Assembly (NCBI GenBank): GCA_964425605.1
Contig: CAYRNR010000006.1
Span: forward strand, 61,016-125,015
Direction of reading: 5' to 3'
Origin: CAYRNR01 sp964425605
Lineage (GTDB): Bacteria > Myxococcota_A > UBA796 > UBA9615 > CAYRNR01
Length of the DNA: 64,000 bases
The notes beneath the pieces were generated by a model. It searched no databases, was not told the DNA's origin, and was given only the letters and a program-made list of their open reading frames with translations. Within the stretch, counting starts at the first letter, position 1, and every line of letters starts with the position of its first letter. Below are positions 33,898 to 43,645 of the stretch, in pieces. The translations under genes were made by a program, and so were the position numbers.

Positions 33898-36777
33898 CAG
33901 GACCGCCAGAGCCGCGAGGGGCGAGCCAGCAGGCGCGCCGCTGGCCTCGCACGCACACCCGCCCTCGGCGTCGTCGTCGTCCGCGACGTCGTCGTCGCCC
34001 ACGTCGTCGTCGCCCGAGCTGTCGTCGTCGTCGCCGCTGCTGTCGTCGTCGTCGCCCGGGCACTCGGTGTCCGGGTCCTCGTGGTCTGCGAAGCCGTCGC
34101 AGTCGTTGTCGATGCCGTCGAAACAGTCCTCGTAGGCGCCGGGCTGCACCAGCGGGTCGGTGTCGTCACAGTCGTCGCCGCCGCAGGCCTCGTGGATATG
34201 ACCGTCGCCGTCGTCGTCCACGTCGTCGGCGGCGCCGGAGCAGTCCTGGTCGATGCCGTCGCCGCAGATCTCGGCCTGGCCGGGGTGGAACTCGGTGTCG
34301 CCGTCGTCGCAGTCCCCGTCGCAGGTGGTCCAGGTGTCGCCGTCGGCGTCCTCGAGGTCCAGGGCGGGATCGGCGTCGTCGCAGTCGCCGTCGCAGCTGG
34401 ACCACCCGTCGCCGTCGGCGTCGGCCGGGTCGAGCCCAGGGTCGGTGTCGTCGCACTCCTCGCAGGCCAGGTATCCGTCGCCGTCGTCGTCCACCTCGTC
34501 CAGGGCCAGGGCGCCGTCGCAGTCGTTGTCCTCGCCGTCGCAGTCCTCGCCGGCGCCGGGGTAGGTGTCGTCGTTGGCGTCGTCGCAGTCGCCGTCGCAC
34601 AGGGTCCAGCCGTCGCCGTCGGGATCGCCGAGCTCGTCGTTGTCGGGGTCGCAGTCGTTGTCGAGCCCGTCGCAGACCTCGAGCTCGCCGGGGTGCACGG
34701 CCGTGTTGGCGTCGTCGCAGTCCCCCATGCACACGGTGTGACCGTCGGCGTCGGCGTCCTCGTCGCAGCACAGGCCGGCGGGGTTGGCGAAACCGGGCGT
34801 GCCGTGGTCGTCCAGCCCCCCGAAGTCGTAGGTCCCGTCGGTGGGGGTGAGGCACCAGGCCAGGACGCCGTCGTTGTACGTGGCGTCGAGCACGGTGGGA
34901 TCCAGGTAGACCGATGTGCCGGCCTCGGTGATCCAGCCGTCGGCCTCGTCGTACTCCACCGTGTCGATGGCCGTCCCGTCCATGGTCAGCGAGATGGAGT
35001 CAGCCGCAGGATCGAAGCCGTAGTCCTCGAAGACGAAGTCGACCCAGGGCAGGTTGCCGTTGTCGGCGGGGTCGGAGCCGGACGCCAAGATGGCGTAGCC
35101 GCCCGCGGGCACGATCACGTCCGCAGCCACGATGTCGTCGTCGCTGCCGTCGGCGCGGCTCAGCGCCCAGCCCAGCAGGTTGATGTCCGCGGCCGTGGTG
35201 TTGAACACCTCGATCCACTGGGCCAGGTCGTAATCCCCGGCGCCCGGCCGGTGCATGAACTCGGAGATCACCACGTCGCCGGGCTGCACGAAGTCCTCGT
35301 CGGCCAGGCCGTCGCAGTCGTTGTCGTCGGCGTCGAGGACCTCGGGCTGGCCCAGGAAGATCGCGGGATCGTCGTCGTCGCAGTCCCCCATGCAGATGGT
35401 GTAGCCGTCCCCGTCGGCGTCCACGTCGCAGCACGATCCCGCCGGGTTGTCCGCGCCTGGCGTGCCGTACGCGCCCAGGCCGCCGTAGTCGTGGGCACCG
35501 TCCGAGGGCGTGGCGCACCACGCATAGATCAAGTCGTTGGTCGTCGCGTCGTACACCGACGGGTCGAGGTACGCCGACCGGTGCTCCTCGTAGGGCCAGA
35601 TCGTCGTGTACTCCACCGCGTCGATCTCGGCGCCGTCGAGGCTGAGCATGATGCTGTCGGGGGAGTGGATGTACAGGTTGTGATCGTCGTACTCGAAGTC
35701 CACCCACGGCAGGTTGCCGTTGACCGCCGGATCGGAGTTGCGCGCGAAGATGGCGAAGCCCCCCGCGGGCACGAGCACGTCGGTGTAGATGTAGTCGTCC
35801 TGGCCGCCGTCGGTCTGGCTCAGCTCCCAGCCCTTGAGGTTGATGTCCGTGGCTGTGGGGTTGTGCACCTCGAACCACTCGCCGTGGTTGGCGTCCCCGG
35901 TGGCGGGGCGGTTCATGAACTCGGTGATGACCAGATCGCCGAAGCTCACGAAGTCCTCGTCCACGAACCCGTCGCAGTCGTTGTCCAGCACGTCGTGCAG
36001 CTCGGCCGCGCCCTCGTACACCGAGGCCTCGGTGTCGTCGCAGTCCCCCGAGCAGGTGTCGACGCCGTCGCCGTCGTCGTCGGTGCAGCTCGTGTAGAAG
36101 AGCACGGCCAGCTCGTCGTGGAGGATCGTGTCGGTGTTGCACGAGTAGTCCAGGCCCACGTCCACGTCGCGCTGGATGCCCACCGAGGCGCCGCCGCCGT
36201 TGGTCAGGCCGGGGGTGGGGGTGACCACGGAGCGGTACTGGAACACGATCTGCGACTCGGCCTCGTGCAGCAGCACCTGGAAGTCGTAGAAGTCGGCGTT
36301 GCCGTCGTTGTTGGCCACGTTGTGCCAGTGCACGACGGTGTAGCGGTTCGGGGCGGTGCCGACGTGCTGGAAGAACACGCCGTCGGAGTCGCCCGAGTCC
36401 AGGTCCTCCCACAGCGGCGCCACGATGGACTCGGTGCCGTGGACGTTGTCGTGGGGCATGCAGTCGTTGGCGGCGTCCATCTCCTCGCCGGCGCGCATCA
36501 GCAGCGTGCCGTTGTCCTCGATGGTCACCTCGTTCACCGGCATGCCGTAGTAGTAGAAGGTGAACGGCAGCTCCAGGTCGTACTCGCCGCCGTTGCCCAG
36601 GCCGGTGTCGGTGCCGGTGTAGTTGATGTCGAGCCAGGCGTAGACCGGCCCGCCGGGCTCGTCGGAGTCGATGAAGGAGTAGCCGCCGGCGTCGGGGCCG
36701 CCGGTGAGGGCCAGCGCGGGCGGGGCGAACGACAGCGCGACCGCGAGCGTACCGACCGTGAGACCTGTTCGAACCAC
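33874..36777 (-). CDS. Secreted LTD/MopRG-repeat protein with MYXO-CTERM-like tail
   Basis: A 967-residue exported protein. GTG 36777 follows GGGAGG and starts a signal peptide (VVRTGLTVGTLAVALSF..ALA). Domains in order: an N-terminal beta domain (PFTFYYYGMPVNEVTIEDNG), a Cys-rich Asp repeat (DDDGDGVDTCSGDCDDTEA), two lamin-tail (LTD) domains (VITEFMNRPATG, VISEFMHRPGAG), and many MopRG-like metal-binding repeats (DxDGDGWTxCDGDCDD). An acidic GDDDDSS spacer and the C-terminal sorting region CACEASGAPAGSPLAALAV ending in RVRRRR close the protein. The tail resembles MYXO-CTERM, which is processed by myxosortase. Ca2+ binding by the repeats is expected. A second protein of this design is at 58437-61172. 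Confidence 0.85.
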   Translation of the reverse strand: MVRTGLTVGTLAVALSFAPPALALTGGPDAGGYSFIDSDEPGGPVYAWLDINYTGTDTGLGNGGEYDLELPFTFYYYGMPVNEVTIEDNGTLLMRAGEEMDAANDCMPHDNVHGTESIVAPLWEDLDSGDSDGVFFQHVGTAPNRYTVVHWHNVANNDGNADFYDFQVLLHEAESQIVFQYRSVVTPTPGLTNGGGASVGIQRDVDVGLDYSCNTDTILHDELAVLFYTSCTDDDGDGVDTCSGDCDDTEASVYEGAAELHDVLDNDCDGFVDEDFVSFGDLVITEFMNRPATGDANHGEWFEVHNPTATDINLKGWELSQTDGGQDDYIYTDVLVPAGGFAIFARNSDPAVNGNLPWVDFEYDDHNLYIHSPDSIMLSLDGAEIDAVEYTTIWPYEEHRSAYLDPSVYDATTNDLIYAWCATPSDGAHDYGGLGAYGTPGADNPAGSCCDVDADGDGYTICMGDCDDDDPAIFLGQPEVLDADDNDCDGLADEDFVQPGDVVISEFMHRPGAGDYDLAQWIEVFNTTAADINLLGWALSRADGSDDDIVAADVIVPAGGYAILASGSDPADNGNLPWVDFVFEDYGFDPAADSISLTMDGTAIDTVEYDEADGWITEAGTSVYLDPTVLDATYNDGVLAWCLTPTDGTYDFGGLDDHGTPGFANPAGLCCDEDADADGHTVCMGDCDDANTAVHPGELEVCDGLDNDCDPDNDELGDPDGDGWTLCDGDCDDANDDTYPGAGEDCDGEDNDCDGALALDEVDDDGDGYLACEECDDTDPGLDPADADGDGWSSCDGDCDDADPALDLEDADGDTWTTCDGDCDDGDTEFHPGQAEICGDGIDQDCSGAADDVDDDGDGHIHEACGGDDCDDTDPLVQPGAYEDCFDGIDNDCDGFADHEDPDTECPGDDDDSSGDDDDSSGDDDVGDDDVADDDDAEGGCACEASGAPAGSPLAALAVLLRVRRRR

Positions 36778-36823
36778 CCTATCCTCCCGCGCGCCGGCGC
36801 GACCGTATACACTCGCCAGCGTC

Positions 36824-38494
36824 ATGCGTCGCTACAACTATAGGGGAGCCCGTCGACGGGTCCTAGCCATCCTGGTCCTGCTGTGCGTATCCGCCTCGGC
36901 GCACGCACGCCCCGGGGGCGTCGGGACGCCGGACGCCGGCCACATCGACGAGCTCTGGCGCAGCTACCTGCAGCACTTCGAGTCCGACGATCCCCCGGAG
37001 GTCGGGCCGTGGCGCTGCTCCACGATGCTGGTCCAGCAGCTGCGCGAGCAGTGGGTCCACTTCACGCCGGCGCAGCGGGCCCAGATGACCGCGCACATCG
37101 CGCCGTGGAAGGCCGACCTCCTCGAGTCGCCCGCGGTCCAGATCGCCCCACCCGAGACGCGGGACCGCGAGGACACCTGCTGGGGACAGCGCAAGGCCAA
37201 CCGGGTCACCGGCACCCACTTCGTGGTCGAGTGGGACTCCGAGGACGTCACCGAGCAGATGGCCCTGGACTTCCTCGACGCGCTCGAGACGTCGTGGGAC
37301 GTGGAGGTGAGCGTGCTGGGATGGCAGGCGCCGCCGCTGACCGACGAGTACTTCATCGGCGCCTACATCGAGGACCCCGGGCCCAGCGGCGGGTACTGCT
37401 CCATCGACGACTGCGGCAACGAGTGGATGCCCTACATCGTCGCCGGGATCAGCTCCTTCGACTCCAGCTGGTACAAGGGCATGGCGTCCCACGAGTTCAA
37501 CCACGCGATGCAGTTCGGCTACGGCCGCGCCATGAACCGCTACTGGTGGGAGGCCTCGGCCATGTACATCGAGCCCTTCGTCTTCCCCGAGGAGGACGAC
37601 TGGATCGACTACATCCTGGGGTACACCTACTACCCTCACCTGTCCCTGTCGGCGTGGGACAACGACCACGACGATCCACGGTTCGCCCACGGCTACGGCA
37701 TGGTGATCCTCGCGATGTACATGGACGAGTACGTGGGTGGGCCCGACCTGGTCCGCCAGACCTGGGAGGAGTCCCAGGCCTACGTGGAGGACTACGGCCT
37801 GTCCCTGCAGCTGCTCGCGCCGGTGCTGGGCTACGACTGGGACGTGGCGTACCGCGGCTTCATGGCCACCAACACCGTGATGGATTACGCCGACGGCGAG
37901 GCGTTCCCCCCGGTGACCCTGGAGGCCGTGGCCGACGCCTTCCCTGCCTCGGGCGCCGCTTCCGCGGGCACCTGGCCACAGACCCAGGGGCAGAACTACA
38001 TCCAGCTCGACACGACGTCGTTGAGTGAGAAGCGCTCGGACCTGCGCCTGAGCTTCCGCGGCGCCAGCCACGGGGACTGGGCGGTGCTGGTGGTGGGCAC
38101 GGTCGGCGACGAGGTCCAAATCGTGTACACGATGGACCTCGACACGGGCGTGGGCGAGCAACTCCTCGAAGACGCAGGGCAGTACGAACGGGTCTTCCTG
38201 GTGGCCTCCCCCACGGACGACGCCGGAGACGGCCTGCACTACGAGTGGTCGGCCGAAGCGCTGGTGGAGCCGGAGGCCGGGGACGACGACGACTCGGCCT
38301 CGGGCGACGACGACGACTCCAGCTCCGGCGACGACGACGACACCACGCAGCCCGCCGACGACGACTCGAGCGAAGTTGACGACGGCGCAGGCTGCGCGTG
38401 CAGCCAGGCCCCGCGCCGCGCGCCACTCGTCCTGGTTTGTGTGCTGGTGTGGGTGGTCGCCCGCCGACGCCGGCTCAGTCCCCGCTCATCCTGA
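36824..38494 (+). CDS. MXAN_6640-like putative metalloprotease with MYXO-CTERM-like tail
   Basis: The 556-residue product starts at ATG 36824 with a signal peptide (RRVLAILVLLCVSASAHA). A metalloprotease-like domain spans about 110-350, with MASHEFNHAMQFGYGRAMNR (HExxH, about 226) and WWEASAMYIEPFVFPEE following it, as in the MXAN_6640 family of myxobacterial putative zinc proteases. Near the C-terminus there are three GDDDDS-type runs, then GCACSQAP, a hydrophobic helix and ARRRRLSPRSS. This makes it a second example of the spacer-CxC-helix-Arg tail. The start codon is 47 nt from that of the divergent LTD protein, leaving a short shared promoter region. Confidence 0.8.
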   Translation: MRRYNYRGARRRVLAILVLLCVSASAHARPGGVGTPDAGHIDELWRSYLQHFESDDPPEVGPWRCSTMLVQQLREQWVHFTPAQRAQMTAHIAPWKADLLESPAVQIAPPETRDREDTCWGQRKANRVTGTHFVVEWDSEDVTEQMALDFLDALETSWDVEVSVLGWQAPPLTDEYFIGAYIEDPGPSGGYCSIDDCGNEWMPYIVAGISSFDSSWYKGMASHEFNHAMQFGYGRAMNRYWWEASAMYIEPFVFPEEDDWIDYILGYTYYPHLSLSAWDNDHDDPRFAHGYGMVILAMYMDEYVGGPDLVRQTWEESQAYVEDYGLSLQLLAPVLGYDWDVAYRGFMATNTVMDYADGEAFPPVTLEAVADAFPASGAASAGTWPQTQGQNYIQLDTTSLSEKRSDLRLSFRGASHGDWAVLVVGTVGDEVQIVYTMDLDTGVGEQLLEDAGQYERVFLVASPTDDAGDGLHYEWSAEALVEPEAGDDDDSASGDDDDSSSGDDDDTTQPADDDSSEVDDGAGCACSQAPRRAPLVLVCVLVWVVARRRRLSPRSS

Positions 38495-39506
38495 AGTCCC
38501 GCTCATAGGTGATCGACTTGCCGTAGCGCGGCTGCGGGAACCACATGTTGCGGATCTGCTCCTCCACGCACGCGGGGACCGAGTCCACCTCGAACGTGTT
38601 GCGTTTGTAGTCGATCTTGCCCGGCGAGCCGTCGCCCTCGATGGTCAGCTCGATGACCATCCGCCCGCCAGGGATCTTGCGGCGCTTCTTGGCCAGCAGC
38701 TGACAGTGGCGGAACACCTCGCGGCGGGACAGGAAGATGCGGTCCAGCTCGGCGTGGGTGACCCCCCCGAGCTCGGCGAGGCGAGGCTCCAGCGGGCTCT
38801 CGTCCAGCGAGACGCCCGTGCGGTGCCGCAGCGCGACGTGGCCGACGAGGTGGGTCTGGGCCAGGACGTCGAGCAGGCGCGCCCGCTCGGCGGCCAGGTT
38901 GCTCGCGCTGATCGGCAGTCCCTCGGGCGGGGCCACGAGGCCCAGCTCGAGCTCCATGGTGCCGGTGAGCCCGCCGAAGGTCCCGACGCGCCCCACACCC
39001 TGCTCGTAGGCGTACCGGGCCAACGGCCCCTGGTCGATCCGCTCCAGGCAGACGCCCAGGGCGATGTGGAGCCAGGGGCTCTCGGACCACTGAACGAGGA
39101 GTTCCTCGACTCCGGAGATGCAGTCCTCGTACTGCCCGGCGCCGATGGCCACGTCGATGAACGCGGCCATGGCCAGCTCGTCGTAGTCGTCCTCCTCGAC
39201 CCAGCGGCGAAGCACGTCCACGGCGGACGCGCTGTCCCCCTTGGCGAGGTAGGCCATGGCCAGGACGAACACCACGTCCTGGCCCACCACGCCCGCGGTC
39301 ACGGACTTGCGCAGAGAGGCGATGTCCGCGTCCGACAGGGCCGCCGTGCTCCGTGCGCGCGCCACGCGAGCGTCGAGGGCCTCGTCACCGGTGAGGATCG
39401 GCGCGCCGGCCTCGAAACCAGGGGGCGCCTTGCGAGCCTGCCGCGGCGCGCACGCGCCCACCGCGAGGGAGACCATCGCGACCAGGGTCACGACGAGTGT
39501 TCGCAT
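38475..39506 (-). CDS. Lipoprotein with AgmX/PglI-like C-terminal domain
   Basis: A 343-residue lipoprotein (signal ending LAVGAC, mature APRQARKAPPGF, no acidic spacer). A TPR-like helical region occupies about 50-180. The C-terminal 90 residues have the AgmX/PglI-type pattern: GRMVIELTIEGDGSPGKIDY, VPACVEEQIRNMWFPQP and ITYERDFRMSG. In Myxococcus, AgmX and PglI belong to gliding or motility-linked proteins, and the domain resembles the TonB C-terminus, so envelope-spanning contact is plausible. ATG 39506 has a modest AGGA upstream. The 3' end overlaps the convergent metalloprotease gene by 20 nt. Confidence 0.7.
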   Translation of the reverse strand: MRTLVVTLVAMVSLAVGACAPRQARKAPPGFEAGAPILTGDEALDARVARARSTAALSDADIASLRKSVTAGVVGQDVVFVLAMAYLAKGDSASAVDVLRRWVEEDDYDELAMAAFIDVAIGAGQYEDCISGVEELLVQWSESPWLHIALGVCLERIDQGPLARYAYEQGVGRVGTFGGLTGTMELELGLVAPPEGLPISASNLAAERARLLDVLAQTHLVGHVALRHRTGVSLDESPLEPRLAELGGVTHAELDRIFLSRREVFRHCQLLAKKRRKIPGGRMVIELTIEGDGSPGKIDYKRNTFEVDSVPACVEEQIRNMWFPQPRYGKSITYERDFRMSGD

Positions 39507-39593
39507 TCGTCCTGTTCGGTCCACCCTCGTCATCCGGAGTCCGCCCCTCGAATCGTTAGCATCATACCTGCGCGGACGGCGCCGTCCACTCCA

Positions 39594-40469
39594 TCACGCA
39601 TGGCAGGTGGCGGGCAGGGCGACGCGGGCGCCCGGCAGGTCGAAGGGCGCCAGGACGTGGGTGAAGTTGGACTCGAGCCGGCGCGCGCCCGTGGGTTCGA
39701 TGTCCAGGCGGTCCGTGGGGAACAAGAACTCGACCTCGTGGTGGATCTCACCGGCCAGGAAGGGGTGCAGGTCGGCGAACGGCGGTACGGTTCGGCCCAC
39801 GATGTCGTGCACGGTGAGCAGCCCGCCGCCCCACGACGCGAAGACCACCACCTCCAGGTCCTCGATCCAGTACGCGCGCAATCCGTACAGCCAGTGGAAC
39901 ATCAGCAGCTGCGGGCTGAACGCGCCGAGGAGATCGGACACGGCGCACCGCTCGCTGGCCAGCGCGAAGACGCGGCCACGATCCACGCGGGAGGTGGGAT
40001 CCAGGGCGACCAGCCCGCGGCGCGCCGGTGGGCATTCCACCCGGAGGCGATCCACCGACTCGACCACCGGCGTGAAGCCGCACGCCCGGTAGTAGTCCAC
40101 GGCCCCCTCGGTGGAGAGCAGGAAGAACCCCTCGTGGGTCGAATCGGCCCAGCCCAGGGCCTGCTCGGTCAGCCAGCGATTGAGCCCCTGGCGACGGTGA
40201 GACTGCGCCGTGCCCACGCCCGAGAACTGCCCGACGCGGCGGCGCCGGCCGTTCACCACCAGGTCCATCGAATAGAGGCACAGGTGCGCCACGATGCGGT
40301 CGCCGTCGAACAGCGAGAACGGCCTGTAGTTCTCGTGATCCCAGTACCCGGCGGTCTCCCACTCGGTGAGGTCCAGGCCGTGGATCTCGACCAGGAAACG
40401 CTTGAACTCGGCGCGCGCGGCCGGATCGTCCCAGTAGGCGGTGCGGAAGGTGTAACGCTCGGCGGTCAT
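39594..40469 (-). CDS. GNAT-family N-acetyltransferase
   Basis: A 291-residue soluble protein. The acetyl-CoA motif is GQFSGVGTAQSHRRQGLNRW (about 79-98), with the preceding strand HLCLYSMDLVV and the following WLTEQALGWADSTHEGFFLL and CGFTPVVES. The C-terminal half (after about 130) lacks a known domain and may form a second, non-catalytic lobe, as in two-lobed GNAT proteins. The acceptor is unknown. ATG 40469 is not preceded by a clear Shine-Dalgarno, but the GNAT core begins soon after it, and the longer upstream frame is Arg/Pro-rich antisense noise. Confidence 0.8.
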   Translation of the reverse strand: MTAERYTFRTAYWDDPAARAEFKRFLVEIHGLDLTEWETAGYWDHENYRPFSLFDGDRIVAHLCLYSMDLVVNGRRRRVGQFSGVGTAQSHRRQGLNRWLTEQALGWADSTHEGFFLLSTEGAVDYYRACGFTPVVESVDRLRVECPPARRGLVALDPTSRVDRGRVFALASERCAVSDLLGAFSPQLLMFHWLYGLRAYWIEDLEVVVFASWGGGLLTVHDIVGRTVPPFADLHPFLAGEIHHEVEFLFPTDRLDIEPTGARRLESNFTHVLAPFDLPGARVALPATCHA

Positions 40470-40528
40470 GGTCGGCGACGGTACCATGGGCCGGCAGCGC
40501 CCTGGTACGGTGGGTGCGGAGGTCCTGC

Positions 40529-41551
40529 GTGAAGAAGATCGCCTACGGGTTCGCCGGGCTGGCCATCCTGGGCGCCGTGGCTGCCGCCATCGCGTACATG
40601 ATCTGGGTCCACCCCTGGCTCGCCGAACCGGACGTGGAGCCCGCCGAGCTGGCGGATCGCTGGGCCCAGCTCGAGGCCTGGGCGCAGGCGGACGCGGGAT
40701 GCGCGGAGGGCGGGCTCGGGTTGAAGCGGGCCGCGGAAGCCACGGACGCGGGCTGGTGGGAGATCCGGGACACCCTCGTGGACGGCTACGCGCCGGAGAC
40801 GGCCCTCCAGCGAGAGGCGCTCCCGTTCGGATTGCGCGCCGCCGTGGACGGGCTGGTGGACTGGCACCGGACCCACGACGGCCTCGGGCGCGACGTGTGT
40901 GACGACAGCACGGACATGCTCGACCTGCTGAACCTGAGCCGGCTGGCCCTCGCCACCGCCCACAGCGCCGAGGACGAGCAGGTGGCCGCGGTGCTGGCGC
41001 TGGGTCAGCTCCTGCGCAACTGCGGGCCGCTCCTGGACACCATGGTGGGCCTCTCCCTGGCCGACGAGGCGGTCCGGTGGGCGCGGGCGCGGGGCATCCC
41101 CGCGGACGCGACCTTCGAGCGCTACCGGCCGACCGCGGACGAGGTCTTCGGCGGGCTCGCCCGCGAGGCGGTGTGCTCCCACGAGATGGTGGAGGACGCC
41201 TTCCGCGCCGGCGGGCTCGGGCCCGCGGCCACGGATTCACCGCCCGGCGCCGAGCTGCTGCTCCGCCCCGACCGCGAGTTGCGGATGCTGCAGCTGTTCC
41301 ACGTCGAGCGCCTCGAGGCCGCCGACGCGGCGGGACGCACCCCCGAGGCGATGGTCGAGGCGTTCGCGTGGGAAGAGCCCGACGATCTCCCGAGGAGCCT
41401 GGTGGTCCGGATCGCGACGCCGTCGGGGTATGTCGTGGAGAACCTCGTGGAACACCTGGCCACCTACGACGCGTTCCTCGACGCTCAGGCCCCCAGCAAC
41501 GCCTCCAGACGGATGGAGATCCCCCCCGCCGCCGACCGGAGCGAGCGGTAG
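40529..41551 (+). CDS. Hypothetical protein with N-terminal membrane anchor
   Basis: GTG 40529 follows GGAGG with 6 nt spacing and gives a 340-residue protein. One N-terminal transmembrane helix (about 5-27, IAYGFAGLAILGAVAAAIAY) anchors a large, mainly helical, acidic domain that should lie in the periplasm (ELADRWAQLEAWAQADAGCA, AALALGQLLRNCG type helices). No known motif is visible. Its 3' end overlaps the convergent methyltransferase gene by 67 nt. It is divergent from the acetyltransferase, with a 59-nt gap. Confidence 0.65.
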   Translation: MKKIAYGFAGLAILGAVAAAIAYMIWVHPWLAEPDVEPAELADRWAQLEAWAQADAGCAEGGLGLKRAAEATDAGWWEIRDTLVDGYAPETALQREALPFGLRAAVDGLVDWHRTHDGLGRDVCDDSTDMLDLLNLSRLALATAHSAEDEQVAAVLALGQLLRNCGPLLDTMVGLSLADEAVRWARARGIPADATFERYRPTADEVFGGLAREAVCSHEMVEDAFRAGGLGPAATDSPPGAELLLRPDRELRMLQLFHVERLEAADAAGRTPEAMVEAFAWEEPDDLPRSLVVRIATPSGYVVENLVEHLATYDAFLDAQAPSNASRRMEIPPAADRSER

Positions 41552-42420
41552 TCCGACGACGCCGCGTCCCGGTCCACGTCCCCCAGCCGGGCCCGGAGCA
41601 ACGTGTTCTTGGGGGTGTGCGACGACGACACGAACTCCATGGCGGTGGTGCGGTAGCCACGACCGCGCAGCAGCAGCATGCGCAGCGCGTCGGTCATCGT
41701 GGCTGCGGCCTCTCGGCGCAGGTGATTCGACGCCCACAACGGCGCCAGGTCCCCGGGGATTCCCTGGCCGTCGAGGCGCTCCCAGGCGCGCGCCAGCTCC
41801 CCATGGCAGCAGGGGACCGCGCCGATGAAGCCGGCCTCCAGTCGCACCCCCAGGGCGATGGCCTCGTCCGTGGCCGTGTCACAGGCGTGCAGCGCCACCA
41901 GGGCGTGCACGTCCCCCGCACCGACGTCCTCGTCGAAGGCCGCGGCCCATACCGACGGCGCGTCCAGCTCCTCGAGGGGGGCCGCCTCGAACCGCAGGGT
42001 CCGCTCCAGCCCCGCGTCGCCGGCGCGCCCGCGGCTCTTGTGGACCACCCCCGGGTTCCGATCCACGCCGAGGATGTGCGCCGGGTGGTGCCAGCGGTGC
42101 TCGAAGCACCACGCCAGGGCCAGGGTGAGGTAGGAGTTGCCGCACGCCACGTCGAGGATGCGGACCGGGGAGTGATCCCGGATCAGTTCCTGCAGCACGG
42201 GCTCGAGCAGCGAGACCATGTGGTTGATCTGCATGGTCTTGCGCACGCCATCGCGCGACATGCTGCCGTCGCCCTTGAGCAACCTCAGGCTGCGCAGCAG
42301 GGGCGCGGCCTCCACGACCGGCAACAAGCGGTCCTTGTCGCCCAGCTCGTGGCGCCGGCGATGGGGCGTCCAGTGGGCGGCGGCCCTGGCGGTGATCTCC
42401 TCGGCCCAGCGGTCTCGCAT
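41485..42420 (-). CDS. SAM-dependent methyltransferase
   Basis: A 311-residue class I methyltransferase. Motif I is ILDVACGNSYLTLALAW (about 86), with the acidic end of strand 2 in HILGVDRNPGVVH and motif IV-like HALVALHACDTATDEAI. That last block, together with FIGAVPCCHGELARAW (PCCH), fits the methyltransferase domain family PF13679-like, whose members often modify RNA or small molecules. The substrate is unclear. ATG 42420 begins a 70-residue helical N-terminus before the Rossmann part. It is divergent from the PAF-acetylhydrolase-like lipoprotein gene. Confidence 0.85.
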   Translation of the reverse strand: MRDRWAEEITARAAAHWTPHRRRHELGDKDRLLPVVEAAPLLRSLRLLKGDGSMSRDGVRKTMQINHMVSLLEPVLQELIRDHSPVRILDVACGNSYLTLALAWCFEHRWHHPAHILGVDRNPGVVHKSRGRAGDAGLERTLRFEAAPLEELDAPSVWAAAFDEDVGAGDVHALVALHACDTATDEAIALGVRLEAGFIGAVPCCHGELARAWERLDGQGIPGDLAPLWASNHLRREAAATMTDALRMLLLRGRGYRTTAMEFVSSSHTPKNTLLRARLGDVDRDAASSDYRSLRSAAGGISIRLEALLGA

Positions 42421-42466
42421 GGCCGATGCTTACCACATGCGGCGCCAGCGGTTGTACAGTGGCGTC

Positions 42467-43645
42467 ATGCGGACGCGTAGGTGGACCTGGCTCTCGCTGT
42501 GGCTCCTGGCCGCCCCGATGGGGTGCCCGGGCACGGCTCCGGACGAGGTCGCGGACGACGACGACTCGGCGGCGGCGGGCGACGACGACGACTCCGCCGT
42601 GTGGTACGACCCGGGCGATCACGGGCCCTACGAGGCCGGCTTCGTCACGCTGGTCCACACCGACGCGCGGGGCAAGGAGCTGACCATCGAGGTCTGGTAT
42701 CCGGCCGCCCCCGAGGAGGGCGACGAGCCCGACACGTACTGGCCGGAGCTGAACTTCGTCTTCGGGGCGTACCGGGACGCCGCGCCGGTGACGGCCGAGG
42801 CGCCCTACCCCCTCGTGGCGTTCTCCCACGGCTACGGCGGCATCCGCTACCAGTCGCCCTACCTGACCGAGCACCTGGCACGGCACGGGTTCGTGGTCGC
42901 CGCGGTGGACCACACCCACAACACCCTGGCCGATCTGGACATGGACTACGCCGCGCAGGTGCTGGCCGAGCGGCCCGGCGACGTGCGGCGCACCGTGGAC
43001 CATGTCCTGGACCTGGGCGCAGGCGATCACCCGCTCCTCGGCGGCATGGTGGAGGGGCCGAACTACGCGATGATGGGGCACTCGTTCGGCGCCGTGACCA
43101 CGCTGATCCTGGCCGGCGGAACCCTCGACATCGAACACGCCCTGGCCTACTGCGAGGAGCACGACGTGTACGCGTGCGCCTACACCGGCACCCTGGGCGA
43201 GGTGACCTTCGACGACGCGGTGCCCGACGAGCGCATCGTGGCCAGCGTCGCCATGTCCCCGGGCGCCTGGTACATCTTCGGCCCCGACGGCGAGGGCCTG
43301 GGTGCGACCTCCGAGACCCTGGTTTTCGGCGGCGATCAGGACGCCGAGCTCGACTACGTCGAGGAGATCCGCCCCACGTACGAGGCCATGGGCACGCCTA
43401 AGGGCCTGGCCACCCTGGCCGACGCGGGTCACTGGGGCTTCTCGGACATCTGCGAGATCGTGCCGGTGTTCGAGGAGTGCCACGGCGAGGGATGGATGGA
43501 CGTCGAGCAGGTCCACGACATCTCCGTGCCGCTGACCACCGCCTACCTGAAGGTGGAGCTCGCCGGGGACGACCGCTACACACCCTGGCTCGCCGAGGAG
43601 CACCTGGCCGCCATCGAGGGGCTCACCTGGGAACACGAGGACTAG
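42467..43645 (+). CDS. PAF-acetylhydrolase-like alpha/beta hydrolase lipoprotein
   Basis: A 392-residue protein. The signal ends APMGC, followed by an Asp-rich spacer (EVADDDDSAAAGDDDDSAVW). The hydrolase domain starts with VTLVHTDARGKELTIEVWYP, contains FSHGYGGIRYQSPYLTEHLA, the nucleophile in YAMMGHSFGAVTTLILAG, an acid candidate in LVFGGDQDAELDYVE, and His in LATLADAGHWGFSDICE. The order resembles bacterial platelet-activating-factor acetylhydrolase-like esterases. Substrate unknown; location is probably the cell surface. The stop is 3 nt before the GTG of the HemD-like gene, so the two are cotranscribed despite unrelated roles. Confidence 0.8.
   Translation: MRTRRWTWLSLWLLAAPMGCPGTAPDEVADDDDSAAAGDDDDSAVWYDPGDHGPYEAGFVTLVHTDARGKELTIEVWYPAAPEEGDEPDTYWPELNFVFGAYRDAAPVTAEAPYPLVAFSHGYGGIRYQSPYLTEHLARHGFVVAAVDHTHNTLADLDMDYAAQVLAERPGDVRRTVDHVLDLGAGDHPLLGGMVEGPNYAMMGHSFGAVTTLILAGGTLDIEHALAYCEEHDVYACAYTGTLGEVTFDDAVPDERIVASVAMSPGAWYIFGPDGEGLGATSETLVFGGDQDAELDYVEEIRPTYEAMGTPKGLATLADAGHWGFSDICEIVPVFEECHGEGWMDVEQVHDISVPLTTAYLKVELAGDDRYTPWLAEEHLAAIEGLTWEHED

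Noticed and set aside
34081..36843. Val-rich 920-codon frame on the plus strand
   Set aside because: It is the complement of DxDGDG repeat codons (GTCGTC read as Val), not a gene.
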